A DNA stretch of 18,717 bases from CAZWVA01 sp964636885 (GCA_964636885.1 CAZWVA010000055.1:1-18717), one strand, 5' to 3'; shown: positions 1 through 7,649, counted from the first letter of the stretch. The notes: generated by a model from the sequence alone, not told the origin. Program-made: numbers and translations.

Positions 1-488
1 TTGAAAGATTCAGAAACCTTATGATTTCCGAGGGTTTTACCCAGGATGTGGTTGATGCCGTAATCTCCGCCGAATGTGACGATATAATCGAAACCAGAAG
101 AAAAATCGAGGCCTTAGCGGAGTTTCGCAAGGCACCTGACTTTGAACCACTTGCAATTGCATTTAAACGTGTGGTAAACATAGTAAAGGGTCAACCAGGG
201 CAGGAGGATGCAGTCTTTCAAGAACTCCTAGTCGAACCCACTGAAAAATCGCTTTATCAAGCCTATGGTGAGGTGAAACAGGGCATAGAAAAAGCCATAC
301 TAGAAGAGAGAGACTATACAAAGGCACTCTTACAGATGAAGAGTCTAAAGGAACCGATAGATAGATACTTCGACGAGGTGCTTGTAATGACCAAGGACGA
401 AGGGGTTCGTCTAAACCGCCTTTCCATGCTCTGGAAGATTAGGAACCTGTTTTTTAAGATTGCCGACTTCTCAAAAATAAGCACCTAA
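1..488 (+). CDS. glyS: Glycyl-tRNA synthetase beta subunit, C-terminal part (partial at window start)
   Basis: The frame is already open at base 3 (reads ERFRNLM before the first ATG at 21), so this is the 3' end of a gene that begins outside the window. The visible 160 or so residues match the C-terminal, all-helical DALR-type anticodon-binding region of bacterial GlyS: an EGF..D.VDAV segment, then a helical stretch with KEPIDRYFDEVLVM and a closing LNRLSMLWKIRNLFFKIADFS. The alpha2beta2 enzyme charges tRNA-Gly in the cytoplasm; the beta subunit recognises the tRNA. The stop (TAA 486-488) lies 18 bp before ppdK, so the two are probably cotranscribed. The glyS-ppdK neighbourhood is familiar from Deltaproteobacteria such as Geobacter (recalled, not searched). 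Identification is firm; only the missing 5' part is unknown. Confidence 0.93.
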   Translation, partial: ERFRNLMISEGFTQDVVDAVISAECDDIIETRRKIEALAEFRKAPDFEPLAIAFKRVVNIVKGQPGQEDAVFQELLVEPTEKSLYQAYGEVKQGIEKAILEERDYTKALLQMKSLKEPIDRYFDEVLVMTKDEGVRLNRLSMLWKIRNLFFKIADFSKIST

Positions 489-506
489 AGGGGGAAAATC
501 CATACT

Positions 507-3290
507 ATGACCAAAGTCAAACGAAAAAACGATAGAAGGTCTATTGTTAAAAAGCAAAAGAGCAAAAAGTACGTCTATTTCTTTGGTGGTGGGAAAGCGG
601 ATGGACACGGAAAGATGAAAGACATCCTCGGTGGAAAAGGAGCAGGGCTCGCTGAGATGACGAGGATAGGTATTTCGGTTCCACCGGGTTTTACGATCTC
701 GACAGAGGTTTGCCGTATATTCTATGAAAATCAAAAGAGGATACCCAAAAGCATCATAAAAGAGATTAACGACAATTTAGCAAAGCTCGAAAAGCTCGTC
801 GGCAAAAGGTTCGGTGATCCCAATAATCCGCTTCTGGTTTCCGTGCGCTCCGGATCCAAGTTCTCGATGCCGGGAATGATGGATACCATATTAAACCTGG
901 GTCTTAACGACTTAAGCGTTGAGGGAATATCAGAAAAAACCGGGAATCCGAGATTCGCATGGGACGCATACAGAAGGTTCATTCAGATGTTTAGTGACGT
1001 CGTTCTAAAGGTCGACAAAGAGAACTTTGAAAGGATCCTGGAAGGAATAAAGCACAAATACGGGGTCAAACAGGACGTTGAACTCGGAGTAGAAGCCTTA
1101 AAAGAGATAGTCTCCGAATACAAAAGGCTCGTTAAAGAAAAAACGAAAAGGGATTTCCCCCAGGATGCAAGAACTCAGCTCGATATGGCAATTGTTGCGG
1201 TTTTTCTATCCTGGAACAATCCGAGGGCGATCTTCTACAGAAAGCAATACGGAATCCCAGATGATATTGGCACTGCGGTAAACGTGCAGACCATGGTTTT
1301 TGGAAATATGGGTGAAGACTCCGGTACGGGTGTTGGATTTACGAGGGACCCGGCTACAGGGGAAAAGAAGCTCTATGCCGAATACCTCTTAAACGCGCAG
1401 GGTGAGGACGTGGTAGCGGGTATTAGAACCCCTAAGCATCTAGAGACCCTGGAGCAGGAGATGCCCGAGGTCTATAAGCAACTCGTACAAACCGCAAAGA
1501 TCCTGGAGAAGCACTTCAGGGATATGCAGGATTTCGAGTTTACGATTGAAAACAGAAACCTCTATCTCCTCCAAACCCGAACCGGGAAGAGAACCGGAAT
1601 CGCAGCCGGCAAAATCGCCTACGACATGGTCAAAGAGGGACTAATCACGAAAGAGGAGGCCCTAATAAGGGTGGAGCCGGAACACCTAGAACAGTTCTTA
1701 TTCCCGATCTTTAACCCCGAGGAGAAGAAGAACTTTAAGGAGATCGCAACGGGGCTTGCCGCATCACCAGGGGCTGCCGCAGGACGGGTGGCCTTCGATG
1801 CGGAAAAGGCCGTTGAGATGAGCAAGCAGGGTGAGCGAGTAATCCTAGTTAGAAAAGAAACAAGCCCCGATGATATTCACGGTATGGCGGCCTCTCAGGG
1901 GGTGCTCACAGCGAGGGGAGGACGTACGAGCCACGCGGCCGTTGTGGGAAGACAGATGGGGAAGGTATGCGTAGTGGGAGCGGAAGACATAGTGGTAGAT
2001 GAAGAAAAGAGAAGCTTTCACGCAGGGGGCGTAGTTGTAAACGAAGGGGATTACATCTCTATAGACGGGTTCGAAGGGAAGGTGTATTTAGGGGATGTCC
2101 CTGTGATTCCCTCTGAGGTTATTCAAACTATCGAAGGGAACCTTGAGCCTGGAAGGTCGGAGAAATACGTGATCTTCTCTACCATCCTCAGATGGGCCGA
2201 TAAGGTAAGGAGACTCGGCATTAGGACAAACGCGGACATCCCAAGGGATGCAAAGGTAGCCATAAAATTCGGGGCAGAGGGAATCGGGCTCTGCCGCACG
2301 GAACACATGTTTTTCGCAGAGGATAGAATTCCCCTTATGCAGGGGATGATACTCGCAAAGACGACAAAGGAAAGAGAGGAGTTTCTAGATAGACTCCTCC
2401 CCATGCAAAAGGAGGATTTCAAGGGGCTATTCCGGGAGATGAATGGATACCCGGTAACTATAAGGCTTCTAGATCCACCGCTCCATGAATTTCTACCAAA
2501 GCGTGAAGAGCTGATGGTAGAGATCAGGGAGCTCGAACTAAGAGGGGGAGACCCAAGGGTTATAGAGGAGAAGAAAAGACTACTGGCAAGGGTCGAAGAG
2601 CTACACGAATTCAACCCCATGCTCGGACTCCGTGGATGCAGGCTGGGAATCCTCATGCCGGAGATCAGCCGTATGCAGGCAAGAGCTATAATGGAGGCCG
2701 CATGCGAGGTCGCAATGGAAGGGATCAAGGTGATCCCGGAGATCATGGTTCCACTTGTAGGGATGCTTACGGAGATAAAAGCACAGAAGGATATAATCGT
2801 CGAGATAGCCGAGGAGGTCATGAAAAGCTACAAAAAGAGGATCAGGTACTACGTCGGGACTATGATCGAAGTCCCAAGGGCAGCCGCGGTAGCAGACGAG
2901 ATAGCAACCGAAGCGGAGTTCTTCTCTTTTGGGACAAACGATCTTACCCAAACCGTGTTCGCGTATTCTCGTGACGACGCTGGGAAATTCATAAGGGCCT
3001 ATATGGAACAGAAGGTGAATCTTAATGGCAAACAGGTTGAAATACTGGATAAGGACCCGTTTTCGACACTCGATATAAAAGGGGTGGGCGAGTTTATGAA
3101 GATCGCTATAGATAAGGGCAGAAGGACCAGGCCCAATCTGAAGGTTGGAATATGTGGGGAGCACGGCGGTGACCCAGCTTCAATAGAGTTCTGCCATAAG
3201 GTTGAAATGAACTACGTGAGTTGCTCTCCCTACAGAGTCCCTATTGCGAGGCTTGCCGCCGCAAGAGCCGAGTTAAAGGGGAGACTTTAA
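507..3290 (+). CDS. ppdK: Pyruvate, phosphate dikinase
   Basis: This 927-aa protein interconverts pyruvate + ATP + Pi with PEP + AMP + PPi, in gluconeogenesis or PPi-linked glycolysis of anaerobes. Domain order is complete. It starts with an N-terminal ATP-binding domain (FFGGGKADGHG, ILGGKGAGLAEM, SVRSGSKFSMPGMMDTILNL). The swivelling phosphohistidine domain follows, with GGRTSHAAVVGR and catalytic His at residue 476. The C-terminal PEP/pyruvate TIM barrel carries GLCRTEHMFF, MIEVPRAA, SFGTNDLTQ and GICGEHGG, with the conserved Cys at residue 883. The family is usually about 870-900 aa; the surplus here is mainly a Lys/Arg-rich stretch of about 20 residues before KYVYFFGGG. ATG 507 is the only convenient start; GGGGG about 12 nt upstream is a poorly spaced ribosome site. 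The Thr next to the catalytic His (HGMAAS..TSH) is the site that regulatory proteins modify in some bacteria; no such regulator is visible here. Confidence 0.97.
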   Translation: MTKVKRKNDRRSIVKKQKSKKYVYFFGGGKADGHGKMKDILGGKGAGLAEMTRIGISVPPGFTISTEVCRIFYENQKRIPKSIIKEINDNLAKLEKLVGKRFGDPNNPLLVSVRSGSKFSMPGMMDTILNLGLNDLSVEGISEKTGNPRFAWDAYRRFIQMFSDVVLKVDKENFERILEGIKHKYGVKQDVELGVEALKEIVSEYKRLVKEKTKRDFPQDARTQLDMAIVAVFLSWNNPRAIFYRKQYGIPDDIGTAVNVQTMVFGNMGEDSGTGVGFTRDPATGEKKLYAEYLLNAQGEDVVAGIRTPKHLETLEQEMPEVYKQLVQTAKILEKHFRDMQDFEFTIENRNLYLLQTRTGKRTGIAAGKIAYDMVKEGLITKEEALIRVEPEHLEQFLFPIFNPEEKKNFKEIATGLAASPGAAAGRVAFDAEKAVEMSKQGERVILVRKETSPDDIHGMAASQGVLTARGGRTSHAAVVGRQMGKVCVVGAEDIVVDEEKRSFHAGGVVVNEGDYISIDGFEGKVYLGDVPVIPSEVIQTIEGNLEPGRSEKYVIFSTILRWADKVRRLGIRTNADIPRDAKVAIKFGAEGIGLCRTEHMFFAEDRIPLMQGMILAKTTKEREEFLDRLLPMQKEDFKGLFREMNGYPVTIRLLDPPLHEFLPKREELMVEIRELELRGGDPRVIEEKKRLLARVEELHEFNPMLGLRGCRLGILMPEISRMQARAIMEAACEVAMEGIKVIPEIMVPLVGMLTEIKAQKDIIVEIAEEVMKSYKKRIRYYVGTMIEVPRAAAVADEIATEAEFFSFGTNDLTQTVFAYSRDDAGKFIRAYMEQKVNLNGKQVEILDKDPFSTLDIKGVGEFMKIAIDKGRRTRPNLKVGICGEHGGDPASIEFCHKVEMNYVSCSPYRVPIARLAAARAELKGRL

Positions 3291-3304
3291 GAGGGGATTC
3301 GGAT

Positions 3305-3547
3305 CTATTCCCTTCCTCTTCCAGGCCTTTTCCCCAGTTTATTGGAGATGTGAAGGAATACGGGTCCCAAAACGACAGTCGTTATAAAAAGGATTAACAT
3401 GTAGTACGCGACTTCTTTCTCGGTTTTGCTTATAGTCGTCCCATAATAGCGTAGGGCAATAACTATCAGGGAAAAAGCAGAAATCAAACATAAAAAGGCA
3501 AGTACCATAAAAAGATAAGAGAAAAAGCCAGCAAGGGAACTCCTCAT
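3305..3547 (-). CDS. Small two-helix membrane protein, unknown function
   Basis: I do not recognise this 80-aa protein. Two hydrophobic segments are clear, roughly residues 8-32 and 48-67, joined by a short polar loop (TTISKTEKEVAYY). It ends in a strongly basic tail (NKLGKRPGRGRE), suggesting an inner-membrane hairpin with a cytoplasmic, positively charged C-terminus. I chose the ATG at 3547, preceded by AGGA with 5-nt spacing; an in-frame TTG at 3565 would add six residues but has no ribosome site. It lies 46 bp downstream of frr in the same direction and may be the last gene of the rpsB operon. It converges on ppdK with only a 14-bp gap. Another frame over 3339-3575 is also open, but it has less membrane-like character and is taken as a shadow. 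Confidence 0.6.
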   Translation of the reverse strand: MRSSLAGFFSYLFMVLAFLCLISAFSLIVIALRYYGTTISKTEKEVAYYMLILFITTVVLGPVFLHISNKLGKRPGRGRE

Positions 3548-3593
3548 TTTTATCCTGGCCTTCAACTATAGGCAAGCGGGTCCAACAGACCTT

Positions 3594-4166
3594 TTAGAAT
3601 TCCATGATCTCCTTTTCTTTCCTCTCCAGGATTTCATTTATCCTCTTTATGAAGCTATCAGTAATCTCCTGGATCCTATTAAGACCCTTTTTTACCTCAT
3701 CCTCAGGGATCTTCTTCTCCTTTTCTGCTTCCTTAACCAGATTGTTTGTGTCTTTTCTTATCTGCCTTATTGCAACCCTGTACTCTTCGGCCAACTTCCC
3801 AACGTATTTAACGAGATCCCTCCTTCTTTCCTCTGTAAGAACAGGGAGGGCTATCCTTATCACCTTGCCATCATTTGAAGGATTTATACCCAGATCGGAC
3901 TGTCTAATCGCCTTTTCTATAGTTGGAATCGCTCCCGTGTCCCAAGGCTGAATCACTATCGTTCTAGGTTCCGGAACCGAGATCGTGGCAAGCTGATTTA
4001 TAGGGGTCTGCGTCCCATAGTAATCCACCCTTATATGCTCGACAAGCGCCGTAGAGGCTCTTCCAGTCCTTACCTTCGCGAGTTCAGATTCGAAAACGCT
4101 AATGGATTTTGCCATCCTCTTTTTTGCTTCTTCAATGATCTCGTTTATGTTCTTACCATCGCTCAT
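3594..4166 (-). CDS. frr: Ribosome recycling factor
   Basis: This 190-aa protein is within a few residues of the usual family length (about 185). It works with EF-G to split post-termination ribosomes. The family signatures are visible: MAKSISVFESELAKVRTGRAS near the N-terminus, then DYYGTQTPINQLATISVPEPRTIVIQPWD for the beta domain. GINPSNDGKVIRIALPVLTEERRRDLVKYV follows, and the protein ends in the long helical return segment (VRQIRKD, EDEVKKGLNRIQEITDSFIKRI). The start ATG is 3 bp after the pyrH stop, so translation is probably coupled. This is the fourth gene of the rpsB-tsf-pyrH-frr operon, an order conserved across bacteria. Nothing unusual is seen. Confidence 0.98.
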   Translation of the reverse strand: MSDGKNINEIIEEAKKRMAKSISVFESELAKVRTGRASTALVEHIRVDYYGTQTPINQLATISVPEPRTIVIQPWDTGAIPTIEKAIRQSDLGINPSNDGKVIRIALPVLTEERRRDLVKYVGKLAEEYRVAIRQIRKDTNNLVKEAEKEKKIPEDEVKKGLNRIQEITDSFIKRINEILERKEKEIMEF

Positions 4167-4169
4167 CTC

Positions 4170-4916
4170 TTATCCGCTCCTAACCATTGTTCCTATTTCT
4201 TCTCCCATGATGATCCGCTTTATATTCCCACGTTCAAAGAGATTGAAAACCACGATGGGGATATTCCCCTGCATACAGAGCGAGATGGCAGTAGCGTCCA
4301 TAATCTTTAATTCCTTTCTCAGAACCTCCATATAACTGAGTTCATCAAATTTAACGGCATCCTCATGCTCTACGGGGTCTCTATCATAAACGCCATCCAC
4401 TTTGGTGGCCTTAAGAATAACATCGGCCCCGATCTCAAGCGCCCTTAAGGTCGCGGCCGTATCGGTTGTGAAAAACGGATTCCCGGTTCCAGCGGCAAAT
4501 ATAACGACTCTACCTTTTTCAAGGTGCCTTATCGCCTTTCTCCTTATATAAGGCTCCGCCACCTGCTTGATCTCAAGGGCGGTTTGAACCCTCGTCATTA
4601 CGCCTCTCCTCTCGAGTGAGTCCTGAAGGGCAAGAGCGTTAATCACAGTGGCAAGCATACCCATGTAATCAGCCGTAGACCGGTCCATGCCGGTTGCCGC
4701 TCCTGCAACCCCTCTAAAGATATTGCCACCTCCTATCACTACCGCGGTCTCAATGCCAAGGGTGTGAACCTCAACTATTTCCTCCGATATTGTCTCCAGC
4801 ACATCAAGGCTTATCCCATAGCTCTCTGAACCCTGCAGTGCTTCCCCGCTTAGTTTGAGGAGGATCCTATTATATTTGGGTCTTACTAAGGAACCCAGGG
4901 AATTACCTTCTTTCAA
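4170..4916 (-). CDS. pyrH: UMP kinase (uridylate kinase, amino-acid-kinase fold)
   Basis: It phosphorylates UMP to UDP with ATP in pyrimidine nucleotide synthesis, as a hexamer in bacteria. The 248-aa sequence has the expected order: RILLKLSGEAL (phosphate loop), VIGGGNIFRG, DYMGMLATVINALALQDSLE (UMP site), GTGNPFFTTDTAA and LKATKVDGVYDRDP. The likely start is TTG (4914-4916, minus strand). It lies inside the end of tsf, giving a 14-bp overlap, and is preceded by GGGAG at 6-nt spacing. No ATG or GTG is available before the conserved core. Use of TTG and the overlap imply translational coupling to tsf. It is followed 3 bp later by frr. UMP kinases are often feedback-inhibited by UTP and activated by GTP; nothing here speaks to that. 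Confidence 0.97.
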   Translation of the reverse strand: MKEGNSLGSLVRPKYNRILLKLSGEALQGSESYGISLDVLETISEEIVEVHTLGIETAVVIGGGNIFRGVAGAATGMDRSTADYMGMLATVINALALQDSLERRGVMTRVQTALEIKQVAEPYIRRKAIRHLEKGRVVIFAAGTGNPFFTTDTAATLRALEIGADVILKATKVDGVYDRDPVEHEDAVKFDELSYMEVLRKELKIMDATAISLCMQGNIPIVVFNLFERGNIKRIIMGEEIGTMVRSG

Positions 4917-5514
4917 CGGGCTCTCCCAACTGATATCTTACAAACCTCCTTATCACTATATTCTCTCCTATCTTTGCAACCAAGGAGTTTAAAATATCAC
5001 GAACCTTAAGCTTCGGGTCTCTAATATAGGCCTGTTCAAGGAGGCAGACCTCTTCGTAGAACTTCTCGATTTTTCCCTGAACGATCCTATCGGCTACGCT
5101 TTCGGGTTTCCCCGATTCTATCACCTGAGCCCTCATTACCTCTTTTTCCTTTAAAAGAACCGACTCCGGCACATCCTCCTTGCTTATGTACTCCGGGTTT
5201 GCAGCAGCGATCTGCATCGCTATCTCTTTTGCAAATGTTTGAAATTCCTCATTCCTTGCCACAAAATCCGTTTCGCAGTTCACCTCAACCATAACCCCTA
5301 TCTTTCCACCGGGATGGATATATGCGGTTATTATCCCCTCAGGTGTTTCTCTCCCCACCTTTTTGGCCGCCTTGGCAAGCCCTTTGATCCTGAGAATCTC
5401 TATGGCTCTCTCAAAATCACCACCCGTCTCTTCGAGGGCCTTCTTGCAATCGAGAAAAGGTGCTCCGGTTCTATCCCTTATCTCCTTTACCATCTGTGCT
5501 GTAACATCAGCCAT
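4903..5514 (-). CDS. tsf: Elongation factor Ts, short form
   Basis: EF-Ts is the nucleotide exchange factor that regenerates EF-Tu-GTP. The reading frame is open further upstream, but the true start is the ATG at 5514 (MADVTAQMVKEIRDRTGAP), which overlaps the end of rpsB by 8 bp; residues before it are rpsB in another frame. The 203-aa product has the N-terminal UBA-like domain (RTGAPFLDCKKALEETGGDFERAIEILR), the core motif VEVNCETDFVARNEEF and a C-terminal module ending in ENIVIRRFVRYQLGE. At about 200 aa it is the short type, as in Thermus, lacking part of the second subdomain found in the 283-aa E. coli protein. Second gene of the rpsB operon. Confidence 0.97.
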   Translation of the reverse strand: MADVTAQMVKEIRDRTGAPFLDCKKALEETGGDFERAIEILRIKGLAKAAKKVGRETPEGIITAYIHPGGKIGVMVEVNCETDFVARNEEFQTFAKEIAMQIAAANPEYISKEDVPESVLLKEKEVMRAQVIESGKPESVADRIVQGKIEKFYEEVCLLEQAYIRDPKLKVRDILNSLVAKIGENIVIRRFVRYQLGEPVERR

Positions 5515-6409
5515 TATCACTGTCCTCCTCATAAGTTTCCTCATAATCGGCTTCGTTGGGACCTTCTGATACCGCAACCGAGGTTGATTCCTCTTCCCTC
5601 TCATCCACGCCGTACTCCTTGAATACAAAGACCTTCCTTTCCACCACGATCGGAGCCTCCTCTACCTCGGGCTTTGCTATCTCTCCGGAAAGCACTCTCT
5701 GTTCGTATATATGCTTCCCCTCAATGCAGGCATCCGCGATCCGTGATGTAAAGAGCTTTATTGCCCTTATGGCATCGTCGTTACTCGGTATTATATAATC
5801 CGCACTCGACGGATCGCAGTTGGTATCTATCACGGCTATTATGGGAATCCCCATCTTTCTCGCCTCTCGAACAGCTATATACTCCTTTTTTGCATCAACG
5901 ATAAAAAGGGCTTCCGGATACCTTCTCATGTTGATTATCCCATTTAACAGATATTCAAGCTTCTGAATCTGCCTTTTTAGCCCCTTTGCCTCCTTCTTTG
6001 GAAGCAGGTCCATCTGTCCTTCCGCTTCCAGTTTCTTTAGCTCTAACAGGTAATCAACCCGACTCCTAATCGTATTGAAATTCGTTAGTGTCCCCCCCAA
6101 CCATCTAGTGTTTACAAATGGCATCCCGCACCTTATTCCCTCCTCGGCAATGATGCCCTGGGCTTGTTTTTTTGTTCCAACAAATAGAATCTCTCCACCG
6201 CCTGCAACAACGTCCCTTGCAAAGTTGTAAGCCTTTTTAAAAAAACTCACCGTTTGTTGAAGGTCTATTATATGGATCCCGTTTCTACTCCCGAATATGT
6301 ATGGTTTCATCCTGGGGTTCCAGTGGCTCACCTGATGCCCGAAATGAACCCCGGCCTCAAGCAGTTGCTTCATACTGATAACCTCACTAACCTGAGTTTC
6401 TTCCGCCAT
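5507..6409 (-). CDS. rpsB: 30S ribosomal protein S2
   Basis: S2 binds late to the 30S head/body junction. The 300-aa sequence shows the family hallmarks: MKQLLEAGVHFGHQ near the N-terminus, WNPRMKPYIFG.RNGIHIIDL, FVGTKKQAQ, RWLGGTLTNF, PEALFIVDAKKE, GIPIIAVIDTNCDP and IPSNDDAIRAIKL. A typical S2 is 230-260 aa; the surplus here is a C-terminal, mostly acidic and low-complexity tail (about residues 255-300, ending YEETYEEDSDNG), which is common in some lineages. The ATG at 6409 has an ideal AGGAGG ribosome site 5 nt upstream. It is the first gene of the operon, and its expression probably sets that of tsf. In E. coli S2 represses its own operon; whether that holds here is unknown. Confidence 0.98.
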   Translation of the reverse strand: MAEETQVSEVISMKQLLEAGVHFGHQVSHWNPRMKPYIFGSRNGIHIIDLQQTVSFFKKAYNFARDVVAGGGEILFVGTKKQAQGIIAEEGIRCGMPFVNTRWLGGTLTNFNTIRSRVDYLLELKKLEAEGQMDLLPKKEAKGLKRQIQKLEYLLNGIINMRRYPEALFIVDAKKEYIAVREARKMGIPIIAVIDTNCDPSSADYIIPSNDDAIRAIKLFTSRIADACIEGKHIYEQRVLSGEIAKPEVEEAPIVVERKVFVFKEYGVDEREEESTSVAVSEGPNEADYEETYEEDSDNG

Positions 6410-6452
6410 AAATCCCTCCTGGGTTATAAGAAAAATTTGCTTAAACTAAATT

Positions 6453-6481
6453 TTAATAACATAAAAAACCCCTATTTTCAA
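6453..6481 (-). promoter_or_regulatory. Candidate proximal sigma70 promoter for rpsB operon
   Basis: On the minus strand TTGAAA (6481-6476) is followed after 17 nt by TATTAA (6458-6453). Transcription would start near 6446, giving a leader of roughly 35-40 nt that contains the AGGAGG site of rpsB. The -35 box is 5/6 and the -10 box 4/6 of consensus. The region is AT-rich, so chance matches are likely. Confidence 0.4.
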
Positions 6482-6590
6482 GTTAAGCCACTCCTGACAA
6501 GGCGTATGCAATTGACGAGCCAGCCCAAAGCAAAAGCTGGTCTATAAACAACGTATAGAACCTAGAGGCCTTATATGGACATAAGAAAGA

Positions 6591-6620
6591 AGGGGAGATC
6601 GATTGGCACCGATCCCCCCT
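6591..6620 (-). terminator. GC-rich hairpin, possible minus-strand terminator or rpsB leader element
   Basis: An 11-bp inverted repeat (6591-6601 with 6610-6620; 10 of 11 pairs) encloses an 8-nt loop. Read on the minus strand it is followed by a pyrimidine-rich run (TTCTTTCTTAT), so it could end transcripts coming from the 63-aa gene. If the distal promoter at 6660-6689 is used, it could instead act inside the rpsB leader. On the plus strand no T-run follows. Confidence 0.4.
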
Positions 6621-6659
6621 TTGAGAGAAAGGGTCGTGGAGGATGAGGAATCCTTATTA

Positions 6660-6689
6660 AATATAATCAAATCAAACTACGGACGCCAA
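6660..6689 (-). promoter_or_regulatory. Candidate distal promoter upstream of rpsB
   Basis: TTGGCG (6689-6684) and TATATT (6665-6660) are separated by 18 nt on the minus strand. Transcription from here would give a leader of about 245 nt reaching rpsB and would include the hairpin at 6591-6620. The match is only moderate and the region is AT-rich. Confidence 0.25.
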
Positions 6690-6800
6690 GTCAAGTTTGT
6701 TTTTTTAGAGAAAAAAAAGCCAATGGTTTATAAGTCTCTACTACTTTAGTATTAAGTTAAAAATAAAACCTAAGTTAGTAAATTCAGGTACTTATTCTTG

Positions 6801-6817
6801 ATCTCTAAATAAGAGAT
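6801..6817. repeat. Small perfect inverted repeat after the zinc-ribbon gene
   Basis: ATCTCT and AGAGAT (6801-6806 and 6812-6817) flank a 5-nt loop and begin 1 bp past the stop of the 63-aa gene. No T-run follows on the minus strand, so it is a weak terminator candidate at best. Confidence 0.3.
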
Positions 6818-6818
6818 G

Positions 6819-7010
6819 TTAGATAGAAGACCCTTCGATTTGCTCAAATTCCATAACCTGCAAACACTGCCAGCATTTGAAATTTCTAGCAAAATCAGCC
6901 ACTTCCCATATAACATCGGATACAAGCCCGCTTAGTGACTTACCCTCCGCTTTTGATATGTAAAAAAGCCTTCCACACCGTGTGCAGGATAGCACTATCT
7001 CCTCTTCCAT
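6819..7010 (-). CDS. 63-aa zinc-ribbon-like protein, unknown function
   Basis: I cannot assign a family. Two CxxC pairs, at residues 9/12 (CTRC) and 46/49 (CWQC), are spaced about 34 residues apart, the layout of a small zinc ribbon. The sequence between them is acidic to neutral and probably helical (LSGLVSDVIWEVADFARN). Such proteins may bind nucleic acid or act as small adaptors, but nothing here decides. ATG at 7010 is preceded by GGTGGAGGAG, an excellent ribosome site, which supports real translation. It stands alone, divergent from the 55-aa ORF at 7212. Confidence 0.65.
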   Translation of the reverse strand: MEEEIVLSCTRCGRLFYISKAEGKSLSGLVSDVIWEVADFARNFKCWQCLQVMEFEQIEGSSI

Positions 7011-7145
7011 ATTACATCTCCTCCACCTTTAATATGAGAGCGAATAAAAGATATAGGAAGATAGGAAAAAAGCAATAGGCAGTAAGCAGGCCCAATCTGT
7101 AACTACTTTCCTGACCGGTCCCGCTTACAACCTGAAAAAAAACGG

Positions 7146-7175
7146 TTGAAACCATAAAGAGATAAGTGGTATAAT
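7146..7175 (+). promoter_or_regulatory. Strong sigma70-type promoter for the 55-aa ORF
   Basis: TTGAAA (7146-7151) and a perfect TATAAT (7170-7175) are separated by 18 nt; the bases before the -10 box are GTGG. The start would fall near 7182, leaving a leader of about 30 nt before the ATG at 7212. It is the best promoter match I noticed in the window. Confidence 0.65.
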
Positions 7176-7211
7176 CGAAAATAAGGAATCGGTGGAGAGG
7201 GGGTGAAATCC

Positions 7212-7379
7212 ATGAAAGACAATAACGATATTGATACCAGGTTATGGGATCATTATCTTACCGACGTTAATAATTATGAGGAATCCGGAGAAGAGCCTTC
7301 CGTAACGGAAATCGAAGAAGGTGTAAAAGATACCGAATCGATAACCATAGCACCCTTAGAGAGCCCAAGTAGACAATAG
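7212..7379 (+). CDS. 55-aa acidic small protein, unknown function
   Basis: This short ORF starts MKDNNDIDTRLWDHYL and ends APLESPSRQ. The product is strongly acidic (many D/E in residues 18-50), with no transmembrane segment, cysteine or recognisable motif, and is probably largely disordered apart from an amphipathic N-terminal stretch around RLWDHYLTDV. It is supported as a gene by position: a near-consensus promoter at 7146-7175, a GGAGAGGGGGTG purine-rich ribosome site 6 nt before the ATG, and no competing ORF. It diverges from the 63-aa zinc-ribbon gene and precedes tRNA-Ser by 184 bp. I see no homologue by eye. It could alternatively be the 5' end of an RNA gene. Confidence 0.5.
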   Translation: MKDNNDIDTRLWDHYLTDVNNYEESGEEPSVTEIEEGVKDTESITIAPLESPSRQ

Positions 7380-7485
7380 AACATTAGCGCGGCTAACTCG
7401 TTCGTAATTGTTTTGTTTTTGCTTCTTATGTTACCCGCCTAACCCGTTATGCCCTCTTACAGGTTCGGCCGTGTTGGCGTTTTCC

Positions 7486-7514
7486 TTGCACGGGAAGGGG
7501 AGATGGGGTAGAAT
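7486..7514 (+). promoter_or_regulatory. Candidate promoter for tRNA-Ser
   Basis: TTGCAC (7486-7491) is followed after 17 nt by TAGAAT (7509-7514). Transcription would begin near 7521, about 43 nt before the mature tRNA 5' end, a normal distance for a tRNA precursor. The -10 box is 5/6 and the -35 box only 3/6 of consensus. Confidence 0.45.
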
Positions 7515-7563
7515 TGTCCTCATTCGACTAAAAATAAGACTTGGACTCGCTAAAACCGTACGC

Positions 7564-7649
<86 letters not shown>

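Larger units (their letters stand above)
6410..6818. other. Intergenic region between rpsB and the 63-aa zinc-ribbon gene
   Basis: No credible coding sequence is seen in these 409 bp; the plus-strand ORF crossing 6254-6547 is largely antisense to rpsB and has no family character. The region is AT-rich and holds two candidate promoters facing rpsB (6453-6481 and 6660-6689), a strong imperfect hairpin (6591-6620), a short CCAGC/GCTGG hairpin (6520-6540) and a 6-bp hairpin (6801-6817) just after the zinc-ribbon gene stop. Confidence 0.6.

Noticed and set aside
2123..2821. 232-codon open frame antisense to ppdK
   Set aside because: It is rich in Ser/Ile/Leu as expected from the reverse of a biased coding sequence, has no domain and lies wholly within ppdK. 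The same holds for 2601-3164 and 2636-2974.
3339..3575. Alternative 78-codon minus-strand frame overlapping the small membrane protein gene
   Set aside because: Less hydrophobic organisation and no ribosome site; the 3305-3547 frame has two clean membrane helices and AGGA upstream.
5515..5628. Upstream extension of tsf
   Set aside because: These codons are the 3' end of rpsB read in another frame; the EF-Ts core begins MADVTAQMVKEIRDRTG.
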